Virus record (IMG/VR): IMGVR_UViG_3300049027_000047
Coordinates: 1 to 64,000 of that record
Length of the DNA stretch: 64,000 nucleotides
Source: a virus
Strand: one strand, 5' to 3'
The translations under genes and the position numbers were made by a program. Below the pieces are notes generated by a model. It searched no databases. It was not told where the DNA came from and worked only from the letters and a program-made list of their open reading frames with translations. Shown in pieces: positions 51,656 to 58,547 of the stretch (the first letter of the stretch is position 1; each line of letters starts with the position of its first letter).

Positions 51656-51802
51656 ATGAGTAAACTAATCCTCCTGCTGCTGGTCATTCCCACGTTGGGA
51701 TTGAGTTCGTGCTCCCTCCTGCAAGCTCCTCCCGCTTCTGTTGGATTCCAGCAGTCACAGCAGGCAATGGCCTCCAAGATGTTCGGGGAGGTGGGGAAGT
51801 GA
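51656..51802 (+). CDS. small lipoprotein, 48 aa
   Basis: Begins MSKLILLLLVIPTLGLSSCS: a lipoprotein signal with lipobox LSSC, Cys at residue 19, and a short mature part of 30 residues. Size and location fit an Rz1-like outer-membrane spanin or lysis lipoprotein. Its stop overlaps the next GTG start. Confidence 0.65.
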   Translation: MSKLILLLLVIPTLGLSSCSLLQAPPASVGFQQSQQAMASKMFGEVGK

Positions 51803-52206
51803 AATCGTTGCTCTTGCTGCCGTTTCTGATGGCCTCCTGTGCGTTTGGACCAGGAGTGTACTATGGCAAGAGTGGATCGGTGTACGCTCACACTGGAGGG
51901 GCGTTTCTGGCGGCCCGCAAAGAGGTGATTGCTGAGGTGGAGACCAAGGCTGGGGACAAGATTAAATACATGGCCAAGGGTGAAGAGGCTGACGATGTGG
52001 CATTGGCTGCTGCCGCTGCCTACGGGATGGTCGGGATGGCCAAGGAGGCTACAGCCACCGCAGTTGCCAAAGAAAAGACCACTCAGCACGCAGCTACGCA
52101 GGCTACAGCGCAGCACGCCGCGACAACTAATGCCAAAACGGCTGTCACCACTGAAGCTATCAAAGCTGGCGCTCCTGTAACCGTGGCTCCCATCACCCCT
52201 CCCTGA
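51799..52206 (+). CDS. lipoprotein with Ala/Thr-rich tail, 135 aa
   Basis: GTG start overlapping the upstream stop. A second lipobox (LMASC, residues 10-14) follows the short signal; the middle is charged, and residues 75-120 are Ala/Thr-rich repeats (TTQHAATQATAQHAATT). Two consecutive lipoproteins are unusual; one may be a spanin subunit. Confidence 0.6.
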   Translation: MKSLLLLPFLMASCAFGPGVYYGKSGSVYAHTGGAFLAARKEVIAEVETKAGDKIKYMAKGEEADDVALAAAAAYGMVGMAKEATATAVAKEKTTQHAATQATAQHAATTNAKTAVTTEAIKAGAPVTVAPITPP

Positions 52207-52364
52207 TGCCCAAGTGGTCCATCTTTCTGAAGTCCGAGAAAACAAAGCCATCCGAAAAACGGGGGTTTGCGGTTGGACCGATGGTCACTTTCGAGTGGGA
52301 GAAGACAATGGATTGGTTGAAATCCAAAGCAAAGGCGATTACGGATGCTATCCAAAGGAAATAA
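52206..52364 (+). CDS. hypothetical protein, 52 aa
   Basis: ATG overlaps the upstream stop by one base. Basic and Lys-rich (begins MPKWSIFLKSEKTKPSEKRGF). No hydrophobic span. Part of the lysis operon by position. Confidence 0.5.
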   Translation: MPKWSIFLKSEKTKPSEKRGFAVGPMVTFEWEKTMDWLKSKAKAITDAIQRK

Positions 52365-52378
52365 AGAATTCTCCTGCC

Positions 52379-52831
52379 ATGACTCGATTCCTTTGGATGG
52401 CACCATTCCATGACCACATGAAATCCATCACACTGGCAACAGGGGCTGCGGGGATCTGGGTTGCCCAGACTGTGAATGACGCTTTCAACCATGCCAAAGA
52501 TCTCGGGTCTTGGGGCACTACTTCCATTCTGGCATTGATCTGTCTGGTGCTGGCATGGTGGGTGTACAAGCTGGAGAACGAGAAGAAGGCCGAGCAGGAG
52601 AAGCGGGAGAGGAAAGAGGAACAGCGGGAGCTGAAAGAGGAGGAGAAAGACCTCAAGATCCTGGCGGTGATTGACCGCAACTCTGATGCCATGGAGAACA
52701 TGGAGAGACAGTCAGCCGAGCAGACCCGTCACTTTGAGGGGATTGCCAAGAAACTCATGGAGAGGGGCATGGATGCCCCGCAAATCCCCCATGCGAGGAA
52801 AGACTCTCCCCCCAAGCGTTCCAACCCATGA
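52379..52831 (+). CDS. membrane protein with coiled coil, i-spanin-like
   Basis: The ATG at 52379 is used. A hydrophobic span at residues about 48-65 (SILALICLVLAWWVY) is followed by a 60-residue Glu/Lys coiled coil. This layout fits an inner-membrane spanin or an accessory holin, next to the lipoproteins and a holin candidate. Overlaps the next gene by 4 nt. Confidence 0.55.
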   Translation: MTRFLWMAPFHDHMKSITLATGAAGIWVAQTVNDAFNHAKDLGSWGTTSILALICLVLAWWVYKLENEKKAEQEKRERKEEQRELKEEEKDLKILAVIDRNSDAMENMERQSAEQTRHFEGIAKKLMERGMDAPQIPHARKDSPPKRSNP

Positions 52832-53208
52832 AGGATGCTCAAGAGTCCCTGCGTAAGCACAGAGCGGCAAGGATGGCCAAGTCGGAGCACATCCAGCCTG
52901 TCCTAGTCTCTGCTGGACCTCCATCTAAGATTGGGGTATTGGGAAAGATCAAGCTGGCCTCTCAGGCCCTCAAAACATACAACACTGCCAAATACAACAA
53001 CTTCGCCATGAACTCCAAATCTCTCAAGACCACTCTGTTTGGGTCCGGTGGATTCATCGTCCTTGCCGCCAATGTAGCCTCCATGCTGCTGGATGGTGAC
53101 CCGCACACCAACCCTGACTGGTCGGTGATCATCCCGCTGGCCATTTCCAACCTTGGCCTGTTGTTCGCCAAGGATTTCAACGCCACCCATACCACTGGGT
53201 CCAAGTAA
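52828..53208 (+). CDS. holin-like membrane protein, 126 aa
   Basis: Basic N-terminus, hydrophobic GGFIVLAANVASMLL and VIIPLAISNLGLLFAKDFNATHTTGSK segments in the C-terminal half. This C-terminal pattern recurs in small phage membrane proteins next to endolysins. Probably a holin. Confidence 0.55.
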   Translation: MKDAQESLRKHRAARMAKSEHIQPVLVSAGPPSKIGVLGKIKLASQALKTYNTAKYNNFAMNSKSLKTTLFGSGGFIVLAANVASMLLDGDPHTNPDWSVIIPLAISNLGLLFAKDFNATHTTGSK

Positions 53209-53337
53209 GAGTTTGACGTGCGCTGAGTGTCGCACGCAGAGCATAAGGCATGAGAGTGCTGCCAAGGTCTCATAGCACCTTCTACTAGTGTGCCGTCACC
53301 CCACACGAGGCGATCCATGCCGGGTGACACTTAACTT

Positions 53338-53351
53338 TCTGTCGCAACAGA
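53338..53351. repeat. dispersed palindrome copy 16
   Basis: Core TCTGTCGCAACAGA, 3 nt before the ATG of the endolysin gene at 53355: an operator-like position. Confidence 0.9.
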
Positions 53352-53354
53352 TTT

Positions 53355-53963
53355 ATGACTACCGAAGAGATCAAAGACATCCAGCGCAAGATTGGTGTCA
53401 TTCCAGATGGAGAGTGGGGTAAAATCAGCAACACTGCCTGCCAGAAGTATCTGAAGGATCTGATGGTCAAGTCTGGGCGATCCTTCCCCAAGCCGAAGAC
53501 AGCGTCTTTCAATGAGTTCTGGGGGCCTCATGGAGTGGCTGGCGGATACACTCCCCCGATGAGGAAGATTACCCTGCCATTCACTCTCTACCTGTACGGA
53601 GACAGGAATCAGCCTGTTCATTCTCTTCGTCCGCACGAGAAGGCGGCGGATGCGTTTCTGGAAGCGTTTGAGCACCTTGAGGCGCAATATCCTACTGAGG
53701 AGGCCCGCAACAAGGCTGGAATCACCATCTACGACGGTCTCTACAACCCACGGTTGATGCGTGGCAGTTCCACTACTTGGTCAATGCACTCTTGGGCGAT
53801 TGCCCTGGATCTAAACGCTGGCCCTAATGGTCTCCACGCTCACTGGCCCCGTAAGGCGGTGATGCCATTTGAGGTTTACGAGTGCTTTGCAAAAGCTGGA
53901 ATCTCCAGTCTAGGGTGGTCCCAGAACCGGGACGCGATGCACGCAGAGGCAGTGGGCATTTAG
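53355..53963 (+). CDS. endolysin, M15-type peptidase
   Basis: A 202-residue enzyme. The N-terminal 35 residues (EEIKDIQRKIGVIPDGEWGK) resemble a peptidoglycan-binding unit. The C-terminal domain has SMHSWAIALDLNAG and DAMHAEAVG, matching the SxHxxxxAxD and HxE zinc motifs of M15/VanY carboxypeptidases. It cleaves wall peptides for lysis. The palindrome overlapping its start region suggests tight control. No strong Shine-Dalgarno site is present. Confidence 0.8.
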   Translation: MTTEEIKDIQRKIGVIPDGEWGKISNTACQKYLKDLMVKSGRSFPKPKTASFNEFWGPHGVAGGYTPPMRKITLPFTLYLYGDRNQPVHSLRPHEKAADAFLEAFEHLEAQYPTEEARNKAGITIYDGLYNPRLMRGSSTTWSMHSWAIALDLNAGPNGLHAHWPRKAVMPFEVYECFAKAGISSLGWSQNRDAMHAEAVGI

Positions 53964-54268
53964 GGGACGTTCTTCTCCAGTTCCAGTAGCCTCAATTCCA
54001 GCACAGCAAGGCAATTCCAGGCCATATGGGCCTCATGCCAGAGCGAGGAGTCTTTGTCCTTATCCTCTACGGCGTGCTTGAGTAGATGCCTCTGGAGGGC
54101 ATCCCTGTAGCGTTGTAGGCCGTTTGGGACATCTTTCCATGATCCCTCCTCATGAAGGGTCAGGCCGTACATTCCGACTTCTGCAACAGCCTGTATGGCC
54201 CTTGGAAACCCATGTAGGATGAGCGATGGGCGGACCTTTCCTTGATCGAACTTGGCTCCTCCCTGCAT
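53960..54268 (-). CDS. dATP/dGTP diphosphohydrolase-like domain protein (former DUF5664)
   Basis: The ATG at 54268 gives MQGGAKFDQGKVRPSLILHG, followed by EEGSWKDVPNGLQRYRDALQRHLLK and EDSSLWHEAHMAWNCLAVLEL-type residues. This matches the former DUF5664 family, now described as dATP/dGTP diphosphohydrolase-like. It may trim the host dNTP pool. No PurZ partner is visible, so base replacement is not implied. Convergent with the endolysin gene. Confidence 0.75.
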   Translation of the reverse strand: MQGGAKFDQGKVRPSLILHGFPRAIQAVAEVGMYGLTLHEEGSWKDVPNGLQRYRDALQRHLLKHAVEDKDKDSSLWHEAHMAWNCLAVLELRLLELEKNVP

Positions 54269-54269
54269 G

Positions 54270-54494
54270 TCAGGCTTTCTTCTTCTTGGCTGCTTTGCGA
54301 CGCTTCTTCCACCCATTACTGAGGGCTTCAGAGAACTTCTCCTTGGCCTCTGGAGAGTGAGCCTTGGGGGCTGCCCACCGCTGCTTTCCACCCTTGGATC
54401 TCATCTCTCTGAGGTACTCGTCAATCACAAGCTTCTTCTCATCCTCAGAGAGGGGTTTCTGGCATGGTTGGTGAAGAATGACCTTCTCGCTCAT
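54270..54494 (-). CDS. small basic protein, 74 aa
   Basis: Helical N-terminal half, then GGKQRWAAPKAHSPEAKEKFSEAL and a C-terminal run of Lys/Arg (WKKRRKAAKKKKA). Probably nucleic-acid binding. Its promoter places the -10 only 6 nt before the ATG. Confidence 0.65.
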   Translation of the reverse strand: MSEKVILHQPCQKPLSEDEKKLVIDEYLREMRSKGGKQRWAAPKAHSPEAKEKFSEALSNGWKKRRKAAKKKKA

Positions 54495-54500
54495 GGGGTT

Positions 54501-54528
54501 ATAGTAGCAAAGCTATGAGGAGTGTCAA
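54501..54528 (-). promoter_or_regulatory. leaderless-type promoter with TAGCTTTGC spacer
   Basis: Minus strand: -35 TTGACA (54523-54528), 16 bp spacer ending TAGCTTTGC, -10 TACTAT (54501-54506), 6 nt to ATG 54494. Confidence 0.8.
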
Positions 54529-55187
54529 CTGACTGCTTCTTTCTCGCAGGGTTGCCATGTCTTTCCGTAATCAGCAGAGAATCGGTATTCATCTTGTAAA
54601 CCTTGGAAGGATATTCTCTTGAATTCTTGGTCTCTGATGGAGCAGCAAACGATCTCATCCGGTTGGCATGCAACAACGGTGAAGAACCAACCAGGATTCT
54701 CGCATGTCTTGTGCTGAAACCGCATATTTTCCCGAAGATCCTCCGGTCCAAGCGGCACCATCACCTTCTTCTTCGGAGGCTCTGGGAATGGGGTTGAAAT
54801 AGGGACGCGGTAAGATATGTGGGAAGCACACGCCATCCATCCTATTCCGTTGTTATTGTTCCACTCGCTACCGTTCCACGCTTCTACAAGATCATTAGAT
54901 GCGCCAAGAGCACAATAACTACCTTTGATGAACTCTCCATTCACAACCAGTCGGTGATCTGGCCCAACCTGCTCAGGCGTCAGGTTGTCTGGATTATGGT
55001 AGCATAAACCGTCTGGCAGCGGCGGGAACTCCAGAGGTTTGATGCGGAAGTGAAAATGGATGTTCTCGAAATTCGGGTCGGGGTTAACCAGCCAATCATT
55101 TGCTCCAATGAGGCGCTCCTCAATGTCCTTCTCTTCCACAAAGGCTTGGATGATTGGCAGCAGTTCTTTTGCACGTTCTCGGTTCAT
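54525..55187 (-). CDS. conserved phage protein, 220 aa
   Basis: N-terminal MNRERAKELLPIIQAFVEEKDIEERL, a small phage domain (usually followed by W and a conserved beta part), then a beta-rich segment with several Cys. No function is known. Its stop lies within the -35 of the next promoter. Confidence 0.65.
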   Translation of the reverse strand: MNRERAKELLPIIQAFVEEKDIEERLIGANDWLVNPDPNFENIHFHFRIKPLEFPPLPDGLCYHNPDNLTPEQVGPDHRLVVNGEFIKGSYCALGASNDLVEAWNGSEWNNNNGIGWMACASHISYRVPISTPFPEPPKKKVMVPLGPEDLRENMRFQHKTCENPGWFFTVVACQPDEIVCCSIRDQEFKRISFQGLQDEYRFSADYGKTWQPCEKEAVS

Positions 55188-55202
55188 AGTTCAATTGTCT
55201 TT

Positions 55203-55394
55203 CTAGTTCTTGAATGAGAGGAATGCCAGAAGCAAGGCTGTCCCGAGGAATCCTCCAAGGAACATCACCATGATGAGGCAGCAGCCTCCTGTGCATCCAT
55301 CCTGGGTGTCTTCTTCTGGTAGTGGGAGTCTGCGTGGCATGGGCATCAGAGATTCTGTCGTGACAGATTTGGTGGTGGGAGTGAGGCATTGCAC
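55203..55394 (-). CDS. small membrane protein, 63 aa (start uncertain)
   Basis: Residues about 35-60 are a hydrophobic span (GGCCLIMVMFLGGFLGTALLLAFL). It may start at GTG 55394 or ATG 55346. In the first case the palindrome copy at 55354 is coding (KSVTTES). No function is recognised. Confidence 0.5.
   Translation of the reverse strand: MQCLTPTTKSVTTESLMPMPRRLPLPEEDTQDGCTGGCCLIMVMFLGGFLGTALLLAFLSFKN
55354..55367. repeat. dispersed palindrome copy 17
   Basis: Core TCTGTCGTGACAGA at the 5' end of the 55203-55394 gene, 7 nt before its alternative ATG start at 55346. Confidence 0.9.
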
Positions 55395-55480
55395 CTTTTC
55401 GGGTTCATTAGAACGGACAGGGTACCATCTAGAATGCCTGCCCCAGCCTCTTTAGCTGTCTAAATCCCAACCATGAGCAT

Positions 55481-55508
55481 ATACTAGCTTAGCTACCATT
55501 CCTGTCAA
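55481..55508 (-). promoter_or_regulatory. promoter with TAGCTAAGC spacer motif
   Basis: Minus strand: -35 TTGACA (55503-55508), 16 bp spacer ending TAGCTAAGC, -10 TAGTAT (55481-55486). It drives the small membrane protein gene. Confidence 0.75.
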
Positions 55509-55723
55509 CTGACAATCTCATTCCAGAGTGGCCAGCCATTTCTCTGGGCAAGGCGTTCGATGGCATCCTCCTCTGTGGTGGCGAAGCAGAGCTGGGAGTT
55601 GAGCATCTTCTTGGATTCCTCGGCTGAGAACTGGGCTTCTTTGCCTGTGAAGGCCATCCATCTGCGTCCTACATCCAGACGGGTGCTTATATCGTGCTCT
55701 TGGAGCCATTGCTTCTTGGTCAT
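55505..55723 (-). CDS. hypothetical protein, 72 aa
   Basis: Begins MTKKQWLQEHDISTRLD and contains CFATTEEDAIERLAQRNGWPLW, a helix-strand unit like small phage ligand- or DNA-binding proteins. Overlaps the upstream gene by 4 nt. Confidence 0.6.
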   Translation of the reverse strand: MTKKQWLQEHDISTRLDVGRRWMAFTGKEAQFSAEESKKMLNSQLCFATTEEDAIERLAQRNGWPLWNEIVS

Positions 55724-55968
55724 AGTTCGGAGGCGTGGAGTTGGAAGATGGTCTTGATTCGGTCTTCGTCGATCTCCTCTTCGTTGATGGCGGATTCCAG
55801 GTCGGCAATCTCAGAGCCGGAGAGGAAGGAAAGCTCCAAGATCCTCTTGGCGAACTCAATTCCTCCGTCAGTCAGGAAGGACTGGTATTCCCATGAGGAT
55901 GCAAGATCAGGGTCTTCTCCCTCGATACAGGCTTCCTCACAGTGAAACATCGAGTCGTCCCAGTTCAT
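55720..55968 (-). CDS. acidic hypothetical protein, 82 aa
   Basis: Strongly acidic and helical (MNWDDSMFHCEEACIEGED...). Overlaps genes on both sides by 4 nt. An anti-host mimic of DNA is possible on composition but unproven. Confidence 0.6.
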   Translation of the reverse strand: MNWDDSMFHCEEACIEGEDPDLASSWEYQSFLTDGGIEFAKRILELSFLSGSEIADLESAINEEEIDEDRIKTIFQLHASEL

Positions 55969-56288
55969 GATGCGGCCTCCTCGGTAAATGGAAGAGGAGG
56001 GGAGACGGCAAGGGCCAGCTTGAGCTTCTCAGATTGGGAAAGGTCCATGTACACCTTTCCTTTGACGATCTTGGGCGCATAGCCTTCCCGATTCCACTTG
56101 TCTGCGATCTCCTGAAGGATGGCCTCAGCCTGTGGGCCAAACAGGGAATGGACCCTCAACCCCTCAAAATGGAGACGAGCCTCGAATCGTTTCTCGCCCC
56201 TCAGCGAGGAGGTTATGGGAATTTTCTTGTTCTGGACGGTGGTCTCTCTGCATGAGACGGTCCACCTCTCTTTGGATTCTGATTTCAT
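55965..56288 (-). CDS. hypothetical protein, 107 aa
   Basis: ATG 56288 is preferred over an upstream TTG. It has a basic N-terminus, beta strands in the middle and a short C-terminal acidic stretch. No family is recognised. A divergent regulatory region lies upstream. Confidence 0.55.
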   Translation of the reverse strand: MKSESKERWTVSCRETTVQNKKIPITSSLRGEKRFEARLHFEGLRVHSLFGPQAEAILQEIADKWNREGYAPKIVKGKVYMDLSQSEKLKLALAVSPPLPFTEEAAS

Positions 56289-56296
56289 ATTGCGCA

Positions 56297-56324
56297 ATCA
56301 TCCACACTCTCCAATCCTTGTCAA
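56297..56324 (-). promoter_or_regulatory. near-leaderless promoter, leftward arm of divergent region
   Basis: Minus strand: -35 TTGACA (56319-56324), 16 bp, -10 GATGAT (56297-56302), 8 nt to ATG 56288. Immediately upstream, TAGCTAAGC-TATTAT (-10 at 56324-56329) is a second candidate -10. Confidence 0.5.
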
Positions 56325-56344
56325 TAATAGCTTAGCTATTTTTC

Positions 56345-56372
56345 TTGACGGGAATCGGCTTTTGATTACGCT
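56345..56372 (+). promoter_or_regulatory. near-leaderless promoter, rightward arm of divergent region
   Basis: -35 TTGACG (56345-56350), 16 bp, -10 TACGCT (56367-56372), 8 nt to ATG 56381. The TAGCTTAGCTA element lies between the two -35 boxes. Confidence 0.5.
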
Positions 56373-56380
56373 TGTGGCCT

Positions 56381-56890
56381 ATGAAGTACACTACACTACC
56401 AGAAGGCCATCGTTGGCACCTGCCTGAAGGCGTCCCCACTCCAGAAGGTTGGAGGCATTGTTTGGAAGCGGAAGTCCGTGAGGGTAAAAATTGGGCGCTG
56501 AAATGCGTCTCTTGCAGGATGTGGTTTAAAGAACAGGGAAAGTGGTCTGAGGACGAGGATTATTTTGGAAACTCTACAGACGTGACCTACATCGTCCCAG
56601 ACACGACTCCCTTCGATATCCCAGAAGGTTTTGATGAGGAGGGCGAGATCTCTCAGGAGGAAGCGTTCAGGCATATTCCTCCTCGTCCGGCTACCAGAAT
56701 GGCCAAGGACATGACTCTGCGTGAGCATTACGCAGGGATGGCCATGCAGGGAATTCTAGCAAGTCCAACTCCGTGGACTGCTGATTGTGAGGCATCCACA
56801 CCCATGACATCTTGGAAGGATGTCGCCTCTGGCTCTGCCCAGATGGCAGATGCCCTCATTGCAGCCCTCAACCAGAAGGAGGAAGTATGA
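56381..56890 (+). CDS. phage protein with C-terminal MTLREHYAGMAMQG domain, 169 aa
   Basis: N-terminus MKYTTLPEGHRWHLPEGV with CVSC zinc-like pair; C-terminal MTLREHYAGMAMQGILASP...AQMADALIAALNQ is a recurrent phage domain of unknown function. First gene of the coupled rightward operon 56381-59451. Confidence 0.65.
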   Translation: MKYTTLPEGHRWHLPEGVPTPEGWRHCLEAEVREGKNWALKCVSCRMWFKEQGKWSEDEDYFGNSTDVTYIVPDTTPFDIPEGFDEEGEISQEEAFRHIPPRPATRMAKDMTLREHYAGMAMQGILASPTPWTADCEASTPMTSWKDVASGSAQMADALIAALNQKEEV

Positions 56891-57117
56891 ATTATAGCGT
56901 AGGCCCTGTAACTCCACTAGGGATTCCTGTGGAACATGACCAGCTATGGAAAGAGGTTGACCCTAGGTTTCATCGAGTGGTTAAAGTCGTTGGGTGGGAT
57001 CGAGATAACGGGAAAATTCAACTGGAATGCAACAACCGATACACCTACGCCACACTCTCGCGCTTCAATGGCAAGAGGGGTGGATACGAACCCTACAAGA
57101 AGGAGGAGACCAAGTGA
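56887..57117 (+). CDS. hypothetical SH3-like protein, 76 aa
   Basis: ATG overlaps the upstream stop (ATGA) and has a GGAGG site. Repeated beta strands with WDRDNGKIQL and RFNGKRGGYEPYKKEE; small beta-barrel-like. Unknown role. Confidence 0.6.
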   Translation: MNYSVGPVTPLGIPVEHDQLWKEVDPRFHRVVKVVGWDRDNGKIQLECNNRYTYATLSRFNGKRGGYEPYKKEETK

Positions 57118-57599
57118 GCAAACAATACTGGAGACTGCTGGAGCCGGGAGAGTGCGTTCAGCGAGGGGATGAGTATCATCTAAAAGGAGAAGGTCCTTGG
57201 GTATCGGTGGAAGTTAATGACATTGGCGATGTGATTGATCACGGGCACGTTCCATACCGTCGCCGCATCACCCTCCCTGAACCTCAAGGCTGGATCTCTG
57301 TGAAAGAAAGGATGCCGACGAAGGAGGATGGGAACAAACAGGGGAACGTGCTGTGGCGCATGTCTTTTAAAGACGGAGACCGTAGATTGCGTCAAGGTTT
57401 GTGGGACACGGAAATTGACCCGTGCCTCACCCACTGGGTCGCTATTCCTGATGAGCCAGAAGACGAGTCAAACCCTGATGAGGAGGCGTTCGAGAAGTTT
57501 TGGAAAAAAGCAGGCGGTATATCATGGGGAAGAATTGAAGCTCTATCCATCTTCCTCGCAGGCCGGAAATCTGTTGCAACAGAAGGAGGTCAGCCATGA
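57114..57599 (+). CDS. DUF551-like phage protein, 161 aa
   Basis: GTG start overlapping the upstream stop. The N-terminal unit YWRLLEPGECVQRGDEYHL is a common phage module; the C-terminal half has the DUF551 signature GWISVKERMPTKED...THWVAIPDEPEDE. The second DUF551 protein of the window (see 4606). The palindrome at 57570 codes for Ser-Val-Ala-Thr-Glu at its end. Confidence 0.75.
   Translation: MSKQYWRLLEPGECVQRGDEYHLKGEGPWVSVEVNDIGDVIDHGHVPYRRRITLPEPQGWISVKERMPTKEDGNKQGNVLWRMSFKDGDRRLRQGLWDTEIDPCLTHWVAIPDEPEDESNPDEEAFEKFWKKAGGISWGRIEALSIFLAGRKSVATEGGQP
57570..57583. repeat. dispersed palindrome copy 18
   Basis: Core TCTGTTGCAACAGA, at the end of the 57114 gene and 12 nt before the ATG at 57596; the AGGAGG ribosome site lies in between. 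Confidence 0.9.
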
Positions 57600-57916
57600 C
57601 TCCCTGCTACATCTGCGGACGGCCCTTTGAGATGAAGGGGAACCGGAAATACACCTGTAGCCGACACTGTTCCAGAGAGCGGAATCTGGCCATAGCACGG
57701 CAAAACAGGGTCTATACAGCCAATGAGTATGACAAGCTGGGGATGAGGGCTGTGGAGGCTGTAAAAGGGCTGGAACCTGTCTCCAGACGCAAGAGGTCCA
57801 TCATCATGGGGAGTTTCCTTGGTGAGGTGATGACCTTGGAGGATGAGGTGGCCATGGTGTTCAGTGAAGCCTCCCTCCTGGGCAGAGGTGTTCCTTACAG
57901 GGAGGTGATGGTATGA
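57596..57916 (+). CDS. C2C2 zinc-finger protein, 106 aa
   Basis: CYICGRPFEMKGNRKYTCSRHC provides four Cys ligands; a helical basic part follows, and the C-terminus reads EDEVAMVFSEASLLGRGVPYREVMV. It is a paralogue of 58248 (DEITLLFGQAQNLGRGMRYKGTE). AGGAGG Shine-Dalgarno. Probably DNA or RNA binding. Confidence 0.75.
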   Translation: MTPCYICGRPFEMKGNRKYTCSRHCSRERNLAIARQNRVYTANEYDKLGMRAVEAVKGLEPVSRRKRSIIMGSFLGEVMTLEDEVAMVFSEASLLGRGVPYREVMV

Positions 57917-58251
57917 ACGAAGAAGATTTCATTTTAGAGCTTGATGAGAAGCCAAAAGAATGGAGACAAGTGGTCCGGGTGACTACCCGTTACTGGAGCG
58001 ACAGGAGGGGTATCTACATGCGAAAAAGCCTTCTCTTTATGAAGAGAAAATCTTTTGGATACAATGTCCTCAAAGAGGACAGCTCAAACATGGGAGCAGA
58101 TGAGGTGGTGCCTCGCATTCTCAACTTGAATGAGGTTGAGGACGGACTGTACGAGCTTTATGTCGTCAATGAGGTTAAGGACTGGGAGACTGGGTGCGTA
58201 GAGGAGTGGGATTACAAGCTTTTCCCATATACTGAGGAGGTGGCGTCGTGA
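57913..58251 (+). CDS. hypothetical protein, 112 aa
   Basis: Overlaps both zinc-finger genes by 4 nt. Acidic N-terminus, then VVRVTTRYWSDRRGIYMRKSLLFMKR and an acidic C-terminus. Unknown; context suggests a partner of the zinc-finger proteins. Confidence 0.6.
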   Translation: MNEEDFILELDEKPKEWRQVVRVTTRYWSDRRGIYMRKSLLFMKRKSFGYNVLKEDSSNMGADEVVPRILNLNEVEDGLYELYVVNEVKDWETGCVEEWDYKLFPYTEEVAS

Positions 58252-58547
58252 ACTGCACCATCTGCGGCAAGGAGTTCCCCGGTAAACGGGTGGATGCCAA
58301 AACCTGTTCACCCAAGTGCAGGGTGGAGCACAACCGACAACGTGCGTTCTACCACCAGTCACGGTACGCCAAGGGAGAGAGGCAGTGCGACATTCTTCCT
58401 CCTCCCACCCGTGCTCAGAGGGAGAGGATGATGGAGGGCCTCTACAGGCTTGTTCTAACCCCTTCAGATGAGATAACCCTGTTGTTTGGACAGGCGCAGA
58501 ACCTAGGGAGAGGGATGCGCTACAAGGGAACGGAGGTGAGGCTGTGA
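58248..58547 (+). CDS. C2C2 zinc-finger protein, 99 aa
   Basis: GTG start. CTICGKEFPGKRVDAKTCSPKC, basic helix, then the DEITLLFGQAQNLGRGMRYKG tail shared with 57596. It is immediately followed, with a 4-nt overlap, by a DNA methyltransferase. Confidence 0.75.
   Translation: MNCTICGKEFPGKRVDAKTCSPKCRVEHNRQRAFYHQSRYAKGERQCDILPPPTRAQRERMMEGLYRLVLTPSDEITLLFGQAQNLGRGMRYKGTEVRL

Noticed and set aside
53209-53337. Possible ncRNA between holin-like and endolysin genes
   Set aside because: Only a 5-bp GTGCG/CGCAC stem and a poorly spaced promoter; not enough to call an RNA.
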